A stretch of 59,305 bases of DNA from Alphaproteobacteria bacterium (lineage in GTDB: Bacteria > Pseudomonadota > Alphaproteobacteria > 16-39-46 > JABJFC01), in assembly GCA_018662925.1 (NCBI GenBank), contig JABJFC010000052.1:1-59305 (forward strand), written 5' to 3'. Under the pieces are notes generated by a model that was given only the letters and a program-made list of their open reading frames with translations, made no database searches and had not been told where the DNA came from. The position numbers and the translations under genes were made by a program. Positions 18,770 to 28,734 of this stretch are shown piece after piece. Position 1 is the stretch's first letter. Every line of letters begins with the position of its first letter.

Positions 18770-19897
18770 TTGACCGTCACTACAGATTCCCAACCATCTC
18801 CTAAGAAAACACCTCTCTATGATTTGCACGAATTATGGGAAGGCAAGCTTGTCCCGTTTACTGGATATCTTTTGCCAATCCAATATGCCTCGGGAATTAT
18901 AGCAGAACATAAACATACCCGCACCAAAGCTTCCCTTTTTGATGTCTCGCATATGGGACAAGTCAAGCTATCCGGATCTTCTGATATTTGCGGATTATTG
19001 GAAAAACTAGTCCCTGCAGATCTCTCTGAGCTTGCTCCCTATCAAATGACTTATACATTCTTTTCGACCCGTAATGGTGGGGTCCTAGATGATCTACTCG
19101 TTACGCGACTAGAAGACTCTCTCCTTCTTGTTGTAAACGGCGCACGAAAAGAAGAAGACTTAAAACATCTCCATAAGCATATAGGAAGCGACTGCAAAAT
19201 TGAGTATTTAGAATCAAAGGCACTCCTCGCCCTCCAAGGGCCCAAAGCGGTGGACGTTCTTTCACAATATGTTCCAGCGCTCCACGACTTAAGATTCATG
19301 CATGTTCTTGAAACAAAGATTGTTGGTATTCCTTGCCTCATTAGTAGATCAGGCTACACCGGAGAAGATGGATTTGAAATATCCCTCCCCGAAAATCAGT
19401 CCCAGAAACTCGCCCTCAAACTTATGGAAAATCCAGTTGTTCAACCGGCAGGACTTGGCGCCCGAGACTCCCTCCGACTAGAGGCAGGACTGTGTCTTTA
19501 TGGACAGGATCTAACAGAATCCACTTCACCCATTGCTGCTCGCCTGGGGTGGACCATTGGAAAAAGGCGACGCCAGCAAGGTGGCTTTTTGGGAGACAAA
19601 ATCATTCTGCCTCAGTTGGATTCAAAACCTGATCAGATTCGGGTAGGTCTCCTGATCAACAGTAAAATTCCGGCTCGCGAAGGGGCGGAGATTCAATCGA
19701 AGAAGGGAATCACAATCGGTTCCATTACCAGCGGTGGATACAGCCCATGTCTTGAAACTCCCATAGCAATGGGGTACGTTGCTTCGGATTATTCTGAACC
19801 AGGGACACCGCTCAAAGTGATCGTTCGGAACAAAGAACTCGATGCGAAGGTCGTAAAATTACCCTTCGTAAAGCAAAACTATTTTAGGGGCCAATAA
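18770..19897 (+). CDS. gcvT: Aminomethyltransferase (glycine cleavage T protein)
   Basis: The 375-residue T protein passes the methylene unit of glycine to tetrahydrofolate and releases ammonia. Typical blocks are [49 protein letters not shown] and [17 protein letters not shown]. No ATG fits the N-terminus: an ATG at 18689 would put 27 unrelated residues before it and overlap the lipoprotein gene by 71 bp. TTG 18770 gives a normal N-terminus, and AAGGGGG lies about 17 bases upstream, farther than usual. Start choice is therefore uncertain. gcvH starts one base after the stop. Confidence 0.92.
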   Translation: MTVTTDSQPSPKKTPLYDLHELWEGKLVPFTGYLLPIQYASGIIAEHKHTRTKASLFDVSHMGQVKLSGSSDICGLLEKLVPADLSELAPYQMTYTFFSTRNGGVLDDLLVTRLEDSLLLVVNGARKEEDLKHLHKHIGSDCKIEYLESKALLALQGPKAVDVLSQYVPALHDLRFMHVLETKIVGIPCLISRSGYTGEDGFEISLPENQSQKLALKLMENPVVQPAGLGARDSLRLEAGLCLYGQDLTESTSPIAARLGWTIGKRRRQQGGFLGDKIILPQLDSKPDQIRVGLLINSKIPAREGAEIQSKKGITIGSITSGGYSPCLETPIAMGYVASDYSEPGTPLKVIVRNKELDAKVVKLPFVKQNYFRGQ

Positions 19898-19898
19898 T

Positions 19899-20279
19899 AT
19901 GGAAAAATTTTCAAAGCAACATGAGTGGATCCGTTTAGACCAAGGATCATCAGATGTGGGAACAGTTGGCATCACCTCCTATGCCCAAGAGCAACTAGGA
20001 GATGTGGTTTTCGTCGATTTTCCCAACACGGGACAAACGGTCAAAAGGGGGGAAGAAGTGGCGGTGGTCGAATCAGTGAAAGCAGCCAGCGAAGTCTACT
20101 CACCTGTGAGTGGGGAAGTCCTCGTGGTAAATGCTCAATTGGAAGAGACCCCTGAAAAAGTCAACGAGTCCCCTCTTAAAGAGGGCTGGTTTATTAAAAT
20201 TAAACTGTCTGATCCCAAAGAATTGGAGACACTCATGGATACTTCTGCTTACGAGAAATTCGTAGAGGATCTATCCTAA
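19899..20279 (+). CDS. gcvH: Glycine cleavage system H protein
   Basis: The 126-residue protein is the lipoyl-bearing shuttle of the glycine cleavage complex. The lipoylated lysine is in [19 protein letters not shown], at about residue 63. [10 protein letters not shown] near the N-terminus and [11 protein letters not shown] near the C-terminus are standard. It starts one base after gcvT and its TAA shares a base with the gcvPA ATG. Confidence 0.96.
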   Translation: MEKFSKQHEWIRLDQGSSDVGTVGITSYAQEQLGDVVFVDFPNTGQTVKRGEEVAVVESVKAASEVYSPVSGEVLVVNAQLEETPEKVNESPLKEGWFIKIKLSDPKELETLMDTSAYEKFVEDLS

Positions 20280-21634
20280 TGCGCTATTTGGCTTTGACCC
20301 AAAATGATCGGCAAGAAATGCTGGAAGCCATCGGTGTAAACTCTGTAGAAGATCTCTTTCGTGATGTTCCACAAAACGTCCAACTGAAAAAACTGTTGGA
20401 TCTTCCAGGGCATATGGGGGAGTGGGAAGTCGAGAACTATTTGGATACCTTTGCCAATGCCAACCAAACAACAAAAACGCTGACCAGCTTCTTGGGAGCC
20501 GGTGCCTATCGCCATCACCTGCCTGCCGCAGTAGACTCTCTCATACAGCGGGGAGAATTTCTCACATCCTATACGCCGTACCAGCCAGAAGTTTCCCAAG
20601 GCACTCTCCAATATCTTTTTGAATTCCAAACCCAGGTAGCCCTTTTGACAGGAATGGACGTAGCCAACGCGTCACTCTACGACGGGGCCTCTGGAACGGC
20701 CGAAGCGGCTCTCATGGCAAATCGGATCACTAAGCGAAATAAAGTCCTAATTTCTGGGGGTCTACATCCCCACTATACCGATGCTGTTAATACCTATGCC
20801 CACTTCGCCGAGTTTGATGTAGAAACCTTAGAACCAAACATAGAGAACGAAGAAGACTTACTCTCCAAAATTGATGACACTTACTCATGCTGTATCATTC
20901 AAAACCCCAGCCTGTTTGGGCAGCTTTATGATCTGTCAGATCTCTCAAAAAAATGTCACGAGCACGGCGTTCTATTAGCTGTCGTCGTGACCGAAGTCAT
21001 ATCCCTCAGTAAACTTAAATCACCCGGCAGTATGGGAGCCGATATTGTTGTCGCAGAGGGCCAGTCTTTGGGAAATCCCCTTAATTATGGTGGTCCCTAC
21101 TTGGGTCTTATGGCCACCCGAGACAAATATGTTCGCCATATGCCAGGTAGAATCTCGGGCCAAACTGTCGATAGTGATGGAAAAAGAGGATGGGTTCTGA
21201 CCCTGGCAGCGCGCGAGCAACACATCCGCCGTGAGCGCGCCACCAGCAACATTTGCACCAACTCAGGACTTTGCGCACTCGCCTTTACCATTCATCTTGC
21301 CCTTTTGGGAGAAAAAGGATTTCGGCGGCTAGGGGATGTGAATCATGCAAATGCTGTCCAACTGGCCGAGAAATTGGAAAAAATTCCCCAAGTCACCGTC
21401 GTGAATGATACTTTTTTTAACGAATTCACGCTTAAGCTGCCCAAAAATGCAGACCTAGTAATGAAAAAACTCCTTTCTAAGGGCCTTTTGGCGGGCGTTC
21501 CTCTCTCCAGACTTTACCCAGAGAAAAAAGAGCTGGCCCCATATTTGCTTGTGGCTGCCACAGAACTGACAACTGAAGCGGATCAGGATAAACTTGTTGC
21601 TAGATTAAAGGTCGTTTTACAGGAGGCGCTATAA
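20279..21634 (+). CDS. gcvPA: Glycine dehydrogenase (decarboxylating) subunit 1
   Basis: The 451-residue protein is the N-terminal half of the split P protein, which decarboxylates glycine with pyridoxal phosphate. FLGAGAYRHHLPAAVDSLI, FLTSYTPYQPEVSQGTLQ and NASLYDGASGTAEAALMA are characteristic. The catalytic lysine is on the partner subunit. The split arrangement is common in alphaproteobacteria and Gram-positives. Its start overlaps the gcvH stop and its stop overlaps the gcvPB start, with AGGAGG for gcvPB inside its end. Confidence 0.95.
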   Translation: MRYLALTQNDRQEMLEAIGVNSVEDLFRDVPQNVQLKKLLDLPGHMGEWEVENYLDTFANANQTTKTLTSFLGAGAYRHHLPAAVDSLIQRGEFLTSYTPYQPEVSQGTLQYLFEFQTQVALLTGMDVANASLYDGASGTAEAALMANRITKRNKVLISGGLHPHYTDAVNTYAHFAEFDVETLEPNIENEEDLLSKIDDTYSCCIIQNPSLFGQLYDLSDLSKKCHEHGVLLAVVVTEVISLSKLKSPGSMGADIVVAEGQSLGNPLNYGGPYLGLMATRDKYVRHMPGRISGQTVDSDGKRGWVLTLAAREQHIRRERATSNICTNSGLCALAFTIHLALLGEKGFRRLGDVNHANAVQLAEKLEKIPQVTVVNDTFFNEFTLKLPKNADLVMKKLLSKGLLAGVPLSRLYPEKKELAPYLLVAATELTTEADQDKLVARLKVVLQEAL

Positions 21635-23157
21635 TGGAAGCAGCAAAAAAAACACCCTCTCCTGCCCAGAAAGAAAGCACATTCACCGGGAACAAGGGGC
21701 TCCAGATGGAAGAGCCCCTCTTGTTCGAGTTAGACGATCCTGGCCTTTCGGGTGTAGATTGGACAAAGCCGTTGGAGAAGAAAAGGCGTTTGGGGTCCCT
21801 TGAGCGCTCAGAAAAAATAGGACTACCAGGGCTTTCAGAACCCCAAGTCGTCCGCCACTTCACACGGCTAAGCCAAAAGAACTATAGCATTGATGCTGGA
21901 TTTTATCCTTTGGGTTCATGCACAATGAAACACAACCCGCGCCTCAATGAAAAGATTGCTCGCAATCCAGGTTTCACCGCTCTCCATCCCCTTCAGCCCT
22001 TTGAGACAGTCCAAGGGGCTCTAGGCCTTATGGACGCTCTAAGCCACTGGCTTATGACCCTGACAGGAATGTCTGCCGTCGCCCTTTCCCCAGGCGCTGG
22101 GGCGCACGGAGAGTTGTGCGGAATTATGGCCATCAAAGCCGCCCTTGATGCAGATGGGGAAAAACGCTCTCGAATCCTGGTGGCCGATTCAGCCCATGGA
22201 ACCAATCCCGCCACCGCCATTTTCTGCGGCTATAGTGTAGACACGGTCAAATCCACCAACGACGGTCTTTTGGATGTCACCGATCTAAAAGCGAAATTAG
22301 GGCCCGATGTGGCGGCTCTCATGTTAACCAACCCAAACACCTGTGGCCTCTTTGAAAAGGATATTCTCGAGATTTCCAAGGCAGTCCATGAGGCTGGTGC
22401 CTATTTTTACTGTGATGGTGCCAATTTCAATGCCATCATGGGCAAAGTTCGCCCAGGAGATCTGGGCATCGACTGCATGCATATCAATCTTCACAAGACT
22501 TTTTCAACACCCCATGGAGGGGGCGGCCCTGGAAGTGGACCGGTGGTTTTCGCTGATTCATTAGCCCCATTTGTCCCCGTACCCTACCTTTCAAAGGGAA
22601 AAGATGGACTGAAATTGGTAGAAACGATTTCGGAAAGCACCCAAAAAACCCTTGGCCGCCTCAAAGGATTCCACGGACAGATGGGAATGTTTATCCGGGC
22701 CCTGGCCTATATGCTGAGCCACGGTGCCGATGGCCTAAAGCAAGTATCAGAAGATGCAGTCTTATCTGCCAATTATATCCTGGCCAAGCTGAAAGATACC
22801 ATGACGCCTGCCTATAAGGGCACTTGTATGCACGAGTGCCTCTTTGATGACAAATTCCTAAAGGGAACTGGCGTTACGACACTGGACATGGCCAAGGCTC
22901 TAATTGATGAAGGCTTTCACCCCATGACCATGTACTTCCCCCTCATCGTCAGTGGGGCCTTTTTGATTGAGCCTACCGAGACGGAAAGCAAACAAACGCT
23001 AGATCAATTCATTGATACACTCAAATATCTGACCCATGAGGCTAAGAAAGGGAATAAAACTCTCTTTCAAGAAGCCCCTGTGCATACTCCTCGCAAACGT
23101 CTGGATGAGACAAAAGCGGCTCGAAATCCAGTTTTAAGATGGAAAAAAAACCTATAG
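21634..23157 (+). CDS. gcvPB: Glycine dehydrogenase (decarboxylating) subunit 2
   Basis: The 507-residue protein is the catalytic half of the split P protein. The PLP-binding lysine is in MHINLHKTFSTPHGGGG. LSQKNYSIDAGFYPLGSCTM, SPGAGAHGELCGIMAIKAAL and DSAHGTNPATA are family blocks. It ends the gcvT-H-PA-PB unit. With glyA at 50-51 kb it supplies one-carbon units. No L-protein (lipoamide dehydrogenase) gene lies in the window; it must be shared with the 2-oxo acid dehydrogenases. Confidence 0.95.
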   Translation: MEAAKKTPSPAQKESTFTGNKGLQMEEPLLFELDDPGLSGVDWTKPLEKKRRLGSLERSEKIGLPGLSEPQVVRHFTRLSQKNYSIDAGFYPLGSCTMKHNPRLNEKIARNPGFTALHPLQPFETVQGALGLMDALSHWLMTLTGMSAVALSPGAGAHGELCGIMAIKAALDADGEKRSRILVADSAHGTNPATAIFCGYSVDTVKSTNDGLLDVTDLKAKLGPDVAALMLTNPNTCGLFEKDILEISKAVHEAGAYFYCDGANFNAIMGKVRPGDLGIDCMHINLHKTFSTPHGGGGPGSGPVVFADSLAPFVPVPYLSKGKDGLKLVETISESTQKTLGRLKGFHGQMGMFIRALAYMLSHGADGLKQVSEDAVLSANYILAKLKDTMTPAYKGTCMHECLFDDKFLKGTGVTTLDMAKALIDEGFHPMTMYFPLIVSGAFLIEPTETESKQTLDQFIDTLKYLTHEAKKGNKTLFQEAPVHTPRKRLDETKAARNPVLRWKKNL

Positions 23158-23274
23158 AATCTGTGCAATTTCACATTGATTCGCGTAACAGGGGTTGCGT
23201 ATTTTAAATTACCTAATAAGATTATGAATCTAAGAATTGTGGTCAACATAATACAGAATAACTTGGTGACAAAT

Positions 23275-24288
23275 ATGAGATGCGTATCTGCTCGAGAAGC
23301 TGACTCATACAAAGAATTCCTTCCCAGAAACTCTTTAAAGTTTTTTATGGGCGTTCTTGCGATCATCGCTTTCTACTACCCCTCCCAAAATGCACTCGCT
23401 CAAAAGACATATACAGCAGATCCTTCCCTGATTCCCCATTGGCGGTTCGAACCAAACAGCCCTATCGCAACTGGAGAAGCACTGGTGCCGCCACCCTTTT
23501 TGGCCTTGTTTCATGATGGCCAAAAATATTTAGGGTATGTGGGCACCTCTCATCGAAAAGAGCTATCGACCCAAACCTTCCTCCTTATAAAAGAAGCCAT
23601 TCAACGATTTAAGCCTGACATTATTATTATTGAGGGGTATCCCGAGAAAGCAGGCCTTTCGCCAAAAGATTTTCTGAAAGAAACAAAAAAATGCTGGGAT
23701 CAAAAAGGAGGATTCAACTGTGGCGAAATTTTCTATGCCGTCCACCTGGCAAATCTCTTGGGGATTCCATTCATTGGAGGAGATCCTCTTCCAAAAGAAG
23801 AATGGGACTATCTGGAAACCTTAGGCTATGACCCCGAGGATTATATGGGGTTTAACTTTGTCCGAAAAATCCCCCAAGAAATCAGATCCGTCCAAACAAC
23901 AGAGAAAAATCTTATGGATCTCTTTCAAGCCTCCAAGGAAAGAGATCTTCGTAACCTAGGCGTGAAGTCAAATGACTTTACATACGCATCTTTCCTCACA
24001 TGGTTCGAAGACAACTCCCAAGAAAGCTTTGAGACTAGTAATGTTAGCGAAGAAACGTATATGCCAGATGTAGGTCCTGAGGCAACATTTATTCAAAATG
24101 TTTCCGGGCATGTGAACACAGTGCGTGAAGCCAATATCATTTCTACCATTGCGAAGACACTCAATAAGTATGATCGCGTTCTCGTTGTTTATGGATCCAG
24201 CCATTATGCTATGGAAAGACGTGCTCTGAAAAAAATGCTAGGAACCCCGAGCATGTATATCAAAAAGTTCTCCGATATGTTGAAATAG
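23275..24288 (+). CDS. Secreted TraB/TIKI (GumN-like) superfamily protein
   Basis: The 337-residue protein has an N-terminal extension, then a signal-like hydrophobic segment (FFMGVLAIIAFYYP) with a likely cleavage after NALA. The motifs of the TIKI/TraB/ChaN fold can be seen: YVGTSH at about 89-93, DIIIIEGYPEK, the late VREANIIS helix, and the closing VVYGSSHYAMERR. In characterised members such His and Glu residues bind metal and several act as proteases or hydrolases. The assignment rests on motif spacing, not on close identity. ATG 23275 has GGTG upstream; an ATG at 23347 would give a shorter signal peptide. It follows the gcv genes by 117 bp. Confidence 0.65.
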   Translation: MRCVSAREADSYKEFLPRNSLKFFMGVLAIIAFYYPSQNALAQKTYTADPSLIPHWRFEPNSPIATGEALVPPPFLALFHDGQKYLGYVGTSHRKELSTQTFLLIKEAIQRFKPDIIIIEGYPEKAGLSPKDFLKETKKCWDQKGGFNCGEIFYAVHLANLLGIPFIGGDPLPKEEWDYLETLGYDPEDYMGFNFVRKIPQEIRSVQTTEKNLMDLFQASKERDLRNLGVKSNDFTYASFLTWFEDNSQESFETSNVSEETYMPDVGPEATFIQNVSGHVNTVREANIISTIAKTLNKYDRVLVVYGSSHYAMERRALKKMLGTPSMYIKKFSDMLK

Positions 24289-24303
24289 GATTATTCCTGA
24301 TAA

Positions 24304-24326
24304 ATCATCCCAGGTGATCTTTTTTT
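24304..24326 (+). terminator. Probable rho-independent terminator after the TraB-like gene
   Basis: ATCATCC and GGTGAT form a short stem with one bulge, followed directly by seven T residues (24320-24326). It lies 16 bp after the stop codon. The T-run overlaps the last bases of the convergent recJ gene. Confidence 0.5.
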
Positions 24327-26115
24327 AAACGTTCGCCCCATCTTCAATGGTCAGCTTAACCGTCTCCCTTCCCTGCCAAGAGTCAACGCGAAGCGTCCCC
24401 GCCAAATGCAACAGGGTCCGTTGTTTGGAAAGAAGAACATCCCCCAAGGGTGTCTCCACTGAACGAAAGGCAATGGCAGCTAGACTCTTCCCATCTTCCC
24501 CTTGAATCAAACAACGAATATGGTCATTGCCCACAATAGAAGCATTGATTACTTTCACATTGGGGAAAACAAACCGAGGCGTCGGGTTTCCCATGCCAAA
24601 CGGAGCCAGTTGACTCAGAACTTGGATAAAATCTTTACTTGCACCAGCCGGTGTCAAAATCCCCTCAACCATCAACTTGGGGGTATAGTCAGACTCTTTC
24701 ATTTGTTGCGCAACGCGCTCAATCATAAAAGCTTCGAATTGAGAAAGTGCATCAGCAGAAACTGTAAATCCCGCCGCCATTGCGTGGCCTCCTCCTGCCG
24801 TCAAAAGCCCCGATTGTCGAGCGCCATGAATAGCTGTTCCTAAATCCACCCCTGAAACCGAACGACCCGAGCCCTTACCCACACCCTCATCATCTATGGC
24901 CACCACGCCAACGGGCCGATGGTATCGATCCTTTAGTCTCCCCGCCACAATGCCAATAACACCTGGATGCCAGCCCTCTTGGGACAATAGAAGAAATGGC
25001 GGCAGGTCCTTCCCCCTGCTCTCCACCTGTTCTGTAGCCTCTTGCAAAACACGTGCTTCTATTTCTTGACGCTCTTTATTGAGCTCGTTAAGGCGTAAAG
25101 AAATTATCTTCGCCTCATGGGGATCATCGCTGGACAAAAGGCGCCCCCCCAAACTGGATTCTCCCACACGCCCGCCAGCATTAATACGGGGGCCCAATAC
25201 AAAACCAGCATGGTACGCTTCAGGCCTCTCAGAAAGTCCAGCAACCTCTCCCAAAACTGATAGTCCCGTATTGCGCCGATTAGCCATAACTTTCAGCCCT
25301 TGAGACACATAGGCACGATTGAGTCCAGATAAAGACACCACATCACAAACTGTCCCCAAGGCCACTAAGTCCAAGAACTGCTTTAGATCAGGCTCGGAAC
25401 GATCTTTGAAAAAACCTCGATTTCGCAGGGCCCGATTCAAAGACACGCACAGCAAAAAGCAAAGGCCAACTGCGGCAACAGACTTTCCCGAGCTATCCTG
25501 ATCCAAACGATTGGGATTAACCACAGCTACTGCCGATGGTAATTTGGACTCGGCAACATGGTGATCCATGACGATCACATCCAGACCCATCTCTTGTGCC
25601 CCTTCCAGCGCGTCAAAGGCCGTCGTGCCACAGTCCACCGTAATGACAAGAGATGCCCCCTCTGATTTAAGGGTCTGAAAAGCCTTCACATTGGGGCCAT
25701 AGCCTTCTTTTATCCGATCGGGAATATAAATCCGGAGGGCACTCCCCAAGGCGTCAAAGTATCTTTTTAGAAGGGCTGATGAAGTGGCTCCATCCACGTC
25801 ATAGTCCCCAAAAACAGCCATTGTTTCACCCGTCTCAATGGCCTGACAAATGCGATCCGTTGCCTTGTCCATATCCTTTAAGTGAGAGGGATCAGGCAAA
25901 GAATCCCGCAATGTGGGCTCCAGGAAATTCTCGGCCGCTTTATCTGATTGCACCCCTCGAGAAGATAAAATGCGCCCCACAATTTCCGGGATTCCCAATC
26001 GCTGGGAAAAAGCCATTCCAAGTCGATCGTTTCCTTCGCTTAATACCCACTGCTTTCCCAAGAGGGATTGCTGAACACCTAATAATGCTTTTTGAGTGGA
26101 ATCCCCCTGACTCAC
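24325..26115 (-). CDS. recJ: Single-stranded-DNA-specific exonuclease RecJ
   Basis: The 596-residue 5'-3' exonuclease acts in recombination and mismatch repair. The DHH-family motifs are present: VFGDYDVDGATSSALLKRY, VITVDCGTTAFDALE, VIVMDHHVAES, and in the DHHA1 domain GGGHAMAAGFTV. A C-terminal OB fold (GMGNPTPRFVFPNVKVINAS) follows. Length is normal. It is the last gene of the five-gene operon starting with E1 alpha, and its ATG overlaps the stop of the YkuD gene by four bases. Confidence 0.95.
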   Translation of the reverse strand: MSQGDSTQKALLGVQQSLLGKQWVLSEGNDRLGMAFSQRLGIPEIVGRILSSRGVQSDKAAENFLEPTLRDSLPDPSHLKDMDKATDRICQAIETGETMAVFGDYDVDGATSSALLKRYFDALGSALRIYIPDRIKEGYGPNVKAFQTLKSEGASLVITVDCGTTAFDALEGAQEMGLDVIVMDHHVAESKLPSAVAVVNPNRLDQDSSGKSVAAVGLCFLLCVSLNRALRNRGFFKDRSEPDLKQFLDLVALGTVCDVVSLSGLNRAYVSQGLKVMANRRNTGLSVLGEVAGLSERPEAYHAGFVLGPRINAGGRVGESSLGGRLLSSDDPHEAKIISLRLNELNKERQEIEARVLQEATEQVESRGKDLPPFLLLSQEGWHPGVIGIVAGRLKDRYHRPVGVVAIDDEGVGKGSGRSVSGVDLGTAIHGARQSGLLTAGGGHAMAAGFTVSADALSQFEAFMIERVAQQMKESDYTPKLMVEGILTPAGASKDFIQVLSQLAPFGMGNPTPRFVFPNVKVINASIVGNDHIRCLIQGEDGKSLAAIAFRSVETPLGDVLLSKQRTLLHLAGTLRVDSWQGRETVKLTIEDGANV

Positions 26116-26630
26116 GGGCGAATCTCAACGATTGTCTCTTGCGTCGCCGTTTCTAAAATCATCTGCAAATCCTCTAACTTAAAAGCAATACAACCCTCGG
26201 TAGGGGAAAATCCCTCCCGCGCCACATGAATAAATATGGCACTTCCCAGTCCAGGGCAAGGGGGATCATCATTGTGACCAATGACTAGAACCACATCGTA
26301 GAGATCATCATCCCGCCAGAGCTTCTCATGGCTTTTGTTGTATGGCAGTTCTACGGGACGATTGTAATTTTCTTTGTCGCCCGCATCATCACACCACCCC
26401 ATGTTTTCTTCCGTCACAATAAGAGGCAATTTTGTTTTTGGAAGCGAGATTTTGTCTTTTCGCGCATACACTTTTCGAAAAGGAAAATCCCCGATGGGTG
26501 TCGTCCCATCCCACTCTTTAACCTTAGGCTGAATACCAGACCGCCCCAGGGCACAAGGAAATACATGTTTTCCCCATTGGGCCGTTCCTTGAGTTGCCCC
26601 AATGCCGTTTCCACGGACAATCAGCTTCAT
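26112..26630 (-). CDS. L,D-transpeptidase catalytic (YkuD) domain protein
   Basis: The 172-residue protein is a bare YkuD domain. The catalytic block reads IFIHVAREGFSPTEGCIAF, with the conserved His and nucleophile Cys, but the family Ser before Gly-Cys is replaced (EGC instead of SxGC). DGTTPIGDFPFRKVYAR is the usual N-terminal strand motif. No signal peptide or membrane segment can be seen, which is normal for the small alphaproteobacterial group that carries RDDDLYDVVLVIGHND. If exported, it would use another route. It sits between E2 and recJ with 4-bp overlaps on both sides. Confidence 0.85.
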   Translation of the reverse strand: MKLIVRGNGIGATQGTAQWGKHVFPCALGRSGIQPKVKEWDGTTPIGDFPFRKVYARKDKISLPKTKLPLIVTEENMGWCDDAGDKENYNRPVELPYNKSHEKLWRDDDLYDVVLVIGHNDDPPCPGLGSAIFIHVAREGFSPTEGCIAFKLEDLQMILETATQETIVEIRP

Positions 26631-27757
26631 TGATCTAACTCCAGATCTTGGATAATCGCCTTCATAAATCGAGCGGCCTCTCCCCCCGTCACGGCTCGGT
26701 GATCAAAGGTAAGAGACATGGGCATAACATGACGAATCTCTGGCTTGCCTTCTACGGCCACAACCTTTTCGTATACCCGGCCCGCACCCACAATAGCAAC
26801 CTGCGGTGGATTCACAATCATATTGCCATAACGGCCACCAATAGCGCCAAAATTGGAAAGGCTTATGCTCTCTCCATGTAACAGTTCTGGCGGTAACGAT
26901 CTGTCCTGAATTCCAGCAACTAATTCATCAATTTTTTGACGCACTTCTTTAGCAGCCAAAGACCCTGCTTCCCTCAAAACGGGGACAAACAATCCCTCTT
27001 TCGTGTCGACAGCAATCCCCAGATTTACCTCTTTGAAAAGGCGCCGCCCTTCCTTTTGAAACCATGCATTCATGCCTGGCTCACTCTTACATCCAGCAAC
27101 AATGGCGCGTACAAGCCTGACCGTAGGATCGCCTTCTTTGATCCAAGCATCCACATCAGCCTCATCTGAAACACCGGCAGGCACCACTTCTCTGTGGGCC
27201 TTTTCCATATGCTTAACCATGGCTTTTCGGACGCCCCGAAGAGGTTCATATGTACTTTCTCCCTGACCCGCCGCCGCTGCCTCTACATCTTGCTTTGTAA
27301 TATTTCCCTCAGGCCCCGATGGCGTCGCTTTTGCTAAATCGACGCCTAAGCTCTTGGCCAGTTCACGAACCGCCGGGAGCGCCTTGTGCCCCGGGTGAGG
27401 TTTGTGCTTGGGCAGCGGTTTTTTTGGTCCCGCCCCAGAGAGCTTTTCATCTTTGGGACCAGTTTCTACGGTCTCTTCCTCTTTGGGAATTTCGCCAACA
27501 ATCGCCCCAGAATCCGATGCTTCTCCTTCTTCATACTCAACAAGAATCGAGCCTACTTTGACCACATCTCCGGCTTCGCCATGAAGCTTAGCAATACGGC
27601 CCGAATAGGGCGCAGGGACTTCCACGACGGCCTTATCGGTTTCCACAGAAAGGAGGGGCTGGTCCGCCACCACGTTGTCTCCGGGGGCCACCCTCCACGA
27701 AATTATTTCGACCTCCTGAAGGCCTTCACCTAAATCGGGTAGATTAAATTTTTTCAT
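26627..27757 (-). CDS. 2-oxo acid dehydrogenase E2 (dihydrolipoamide acyltransferase)
   Basis: The 376-residue E2 core enzyme has one lipoyl domain (lipoyl-lysine in SVETDKAVVEVPAPYSG, residue about 43), a linker rich in Pro, Lys and Glu, an E3-binding domain (ALPAVRELAKSLGVDLAKAT) and the acyltransferase domain. The catalytic His lies in LTFDHRAVTGGEAARFM, but the usual Asp of HxxxDG is Thr. This form is found in one E2 branch and need not mean loss of activity. Whether the complex acts on pyruvate or branched-chain oxo acids cannot be settled from E2 alone. Confidence 0.9.
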   Translation of the reverse strand: MKKFNLPDLGEGLQEVEIISWRVAPGDNVVADQPLLSVETDKAVVEVPAPYSGRIAKLHGEAGDVVKVGSILVEYEEGEASDSGAIVGEIPKEEETVETGPKDEKLSGAGPKKPLPKHKPHPGHKALPAVRELAKSLGVDLAKATPSGPEGNITKQDVEAAAAGQGESTYEPLRGVRKAMVKHMEKAHREVVPAGVSDEADVDAWIKEGDPTVRLVRAIVAGCKSEPGMNAWFQKEGRRLFKEVNLGIAVDTKEGLFVPVLREAGSLAAKEVRQKIDELVAGIQDRSLPPELLHGESISLSNFGAIGGRYGNMIVNPPQVAIVGAGRVYEKVVAVEGKPEIRHVMPMSLTFDHRAVTGGEAARFMKAIIQDLELDQ

Positions 27758-28734
27758 GTGTATTCTATGACTTTTCTTGCAGCTTCAACGATACGTTCCG
27801 CGCTGGGTATGTATAGCTTCTCCAGTTTAGGAAGTGGCATCACCGTATCATACCCCGCCACCCGTTGCACAGGGGCTAGTAAAGATAAAAGCGCCTTCTC
27901 AGCCAATTGCGCCGCAATTTCAGCCCCAACCCCACCTGTTAAAGCTGCTTCGTGAATAATGACACAACGTCCAGTTTTTTCCACAGATTGAAGAATCGTT
28001 TCCATATCCATGGGCTTGATGGTCCCAGGCGTGATCACCTCCGCCGAAATGCCCTCTGATTCTAAAAGCATAGCAGCCTCCAGAACCTCAACAGTCATGG
28101 CTCCCCACGTTACGAACGTGACATCACTGCCCTCCTTTAGGAAAAAACACTTATCCAACGGCAGAGCTTTCCCATCATCATCTATTTGCTCTTTGGGGGC
28201 CCGATATATTCGTTTGGGCTCTAAAAATACCACCGGATCTGGATCCCAAATGGACGCTAGTAACAACCCATATGCCTGTTGTGGTGTAGACGGGATAACG
28301 ACCCGCAACCCTGGCATGTGAGCAAAAAGGGCTTCGGTACTTTCCGAATGATGTTCTGGGGCATGAATGCCACCGCCAAAAGGAGCCCGCAAAACCATTG
28401 GACACGTGAATCTACCCCGAGTTCGATTTCTAAAGCGCGCCGCATGATTCAGCATCTGATCGATGGTGGGATAAATGAATCCCATAAACTGAATCTCTGC
28501 CACGGGACGAAAACCCTGAATGGCCATCCCAACCGCATGTCCTGCAATCATGGCTTCGGCCAAGGGGGTATCAAAAACGCGATCGGTGCCAAATTTCTCA
28601 TGTAACCCATCGGTCGCTCGAAAAACACCACCATCGGGGCCAACATCTTGCCCCAAAACGATCACTTTTTCATCCATTTCCATGGCCTTATTGAGAGCCA
28701 TTTGGACAGCTTCCACAAGTGTCACTTCACTCAT
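27754..28734 (-). CDS. 2-oxo acid dehydrogenase E1 beta subunit
   Basis: The 326-residue subunit pairs with E1 alpha to decarboxylate the oxo acid with thiamine diphosphate. Typical blocks are VIVLGQDVGPDGGVFRAT, RVFDTPLAEAMIAGHAVGMA, APFGGGIHAPEHHSES and FLEPKRIYRAPKEQI. GGVGAEIAAQLAEKAL lies near the C-terminus. It overlaps both neighbours by four bases. Length and motifs fit pyruvate- and branched-chain-type E1 beta equally. Confidence 0.93.
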   Translation of the reverse strand: MSEVTLVEAVQMALNKAMEMDEKVIVLGQDVGPDGGVFRATDGLHEKFGTDRVFDTPLAEAMIAGHAVGMAIQGFRPVAEIQFMGFIYPTIDQMLNHAARFRNRTRGRFTCPMVLRAPFGGGIHAPEHHSESTEALFAHMPGLRVVIPSTPQQAYGLLLASIWDPDPVVFLEPKRIYRAPKEQIDDDGKALPLDKCFFLKEGSDVTFVTWGAMTVEVLEAAMLLESEGISAEVITPGTIKPMDMETILQSVEKTGRCVIIHEAALTGGVGAEIAAQLAEKALLSLLAPVQRVAGYDTVMPLPKLEKLYIPSAERIVEAARKVIEYT

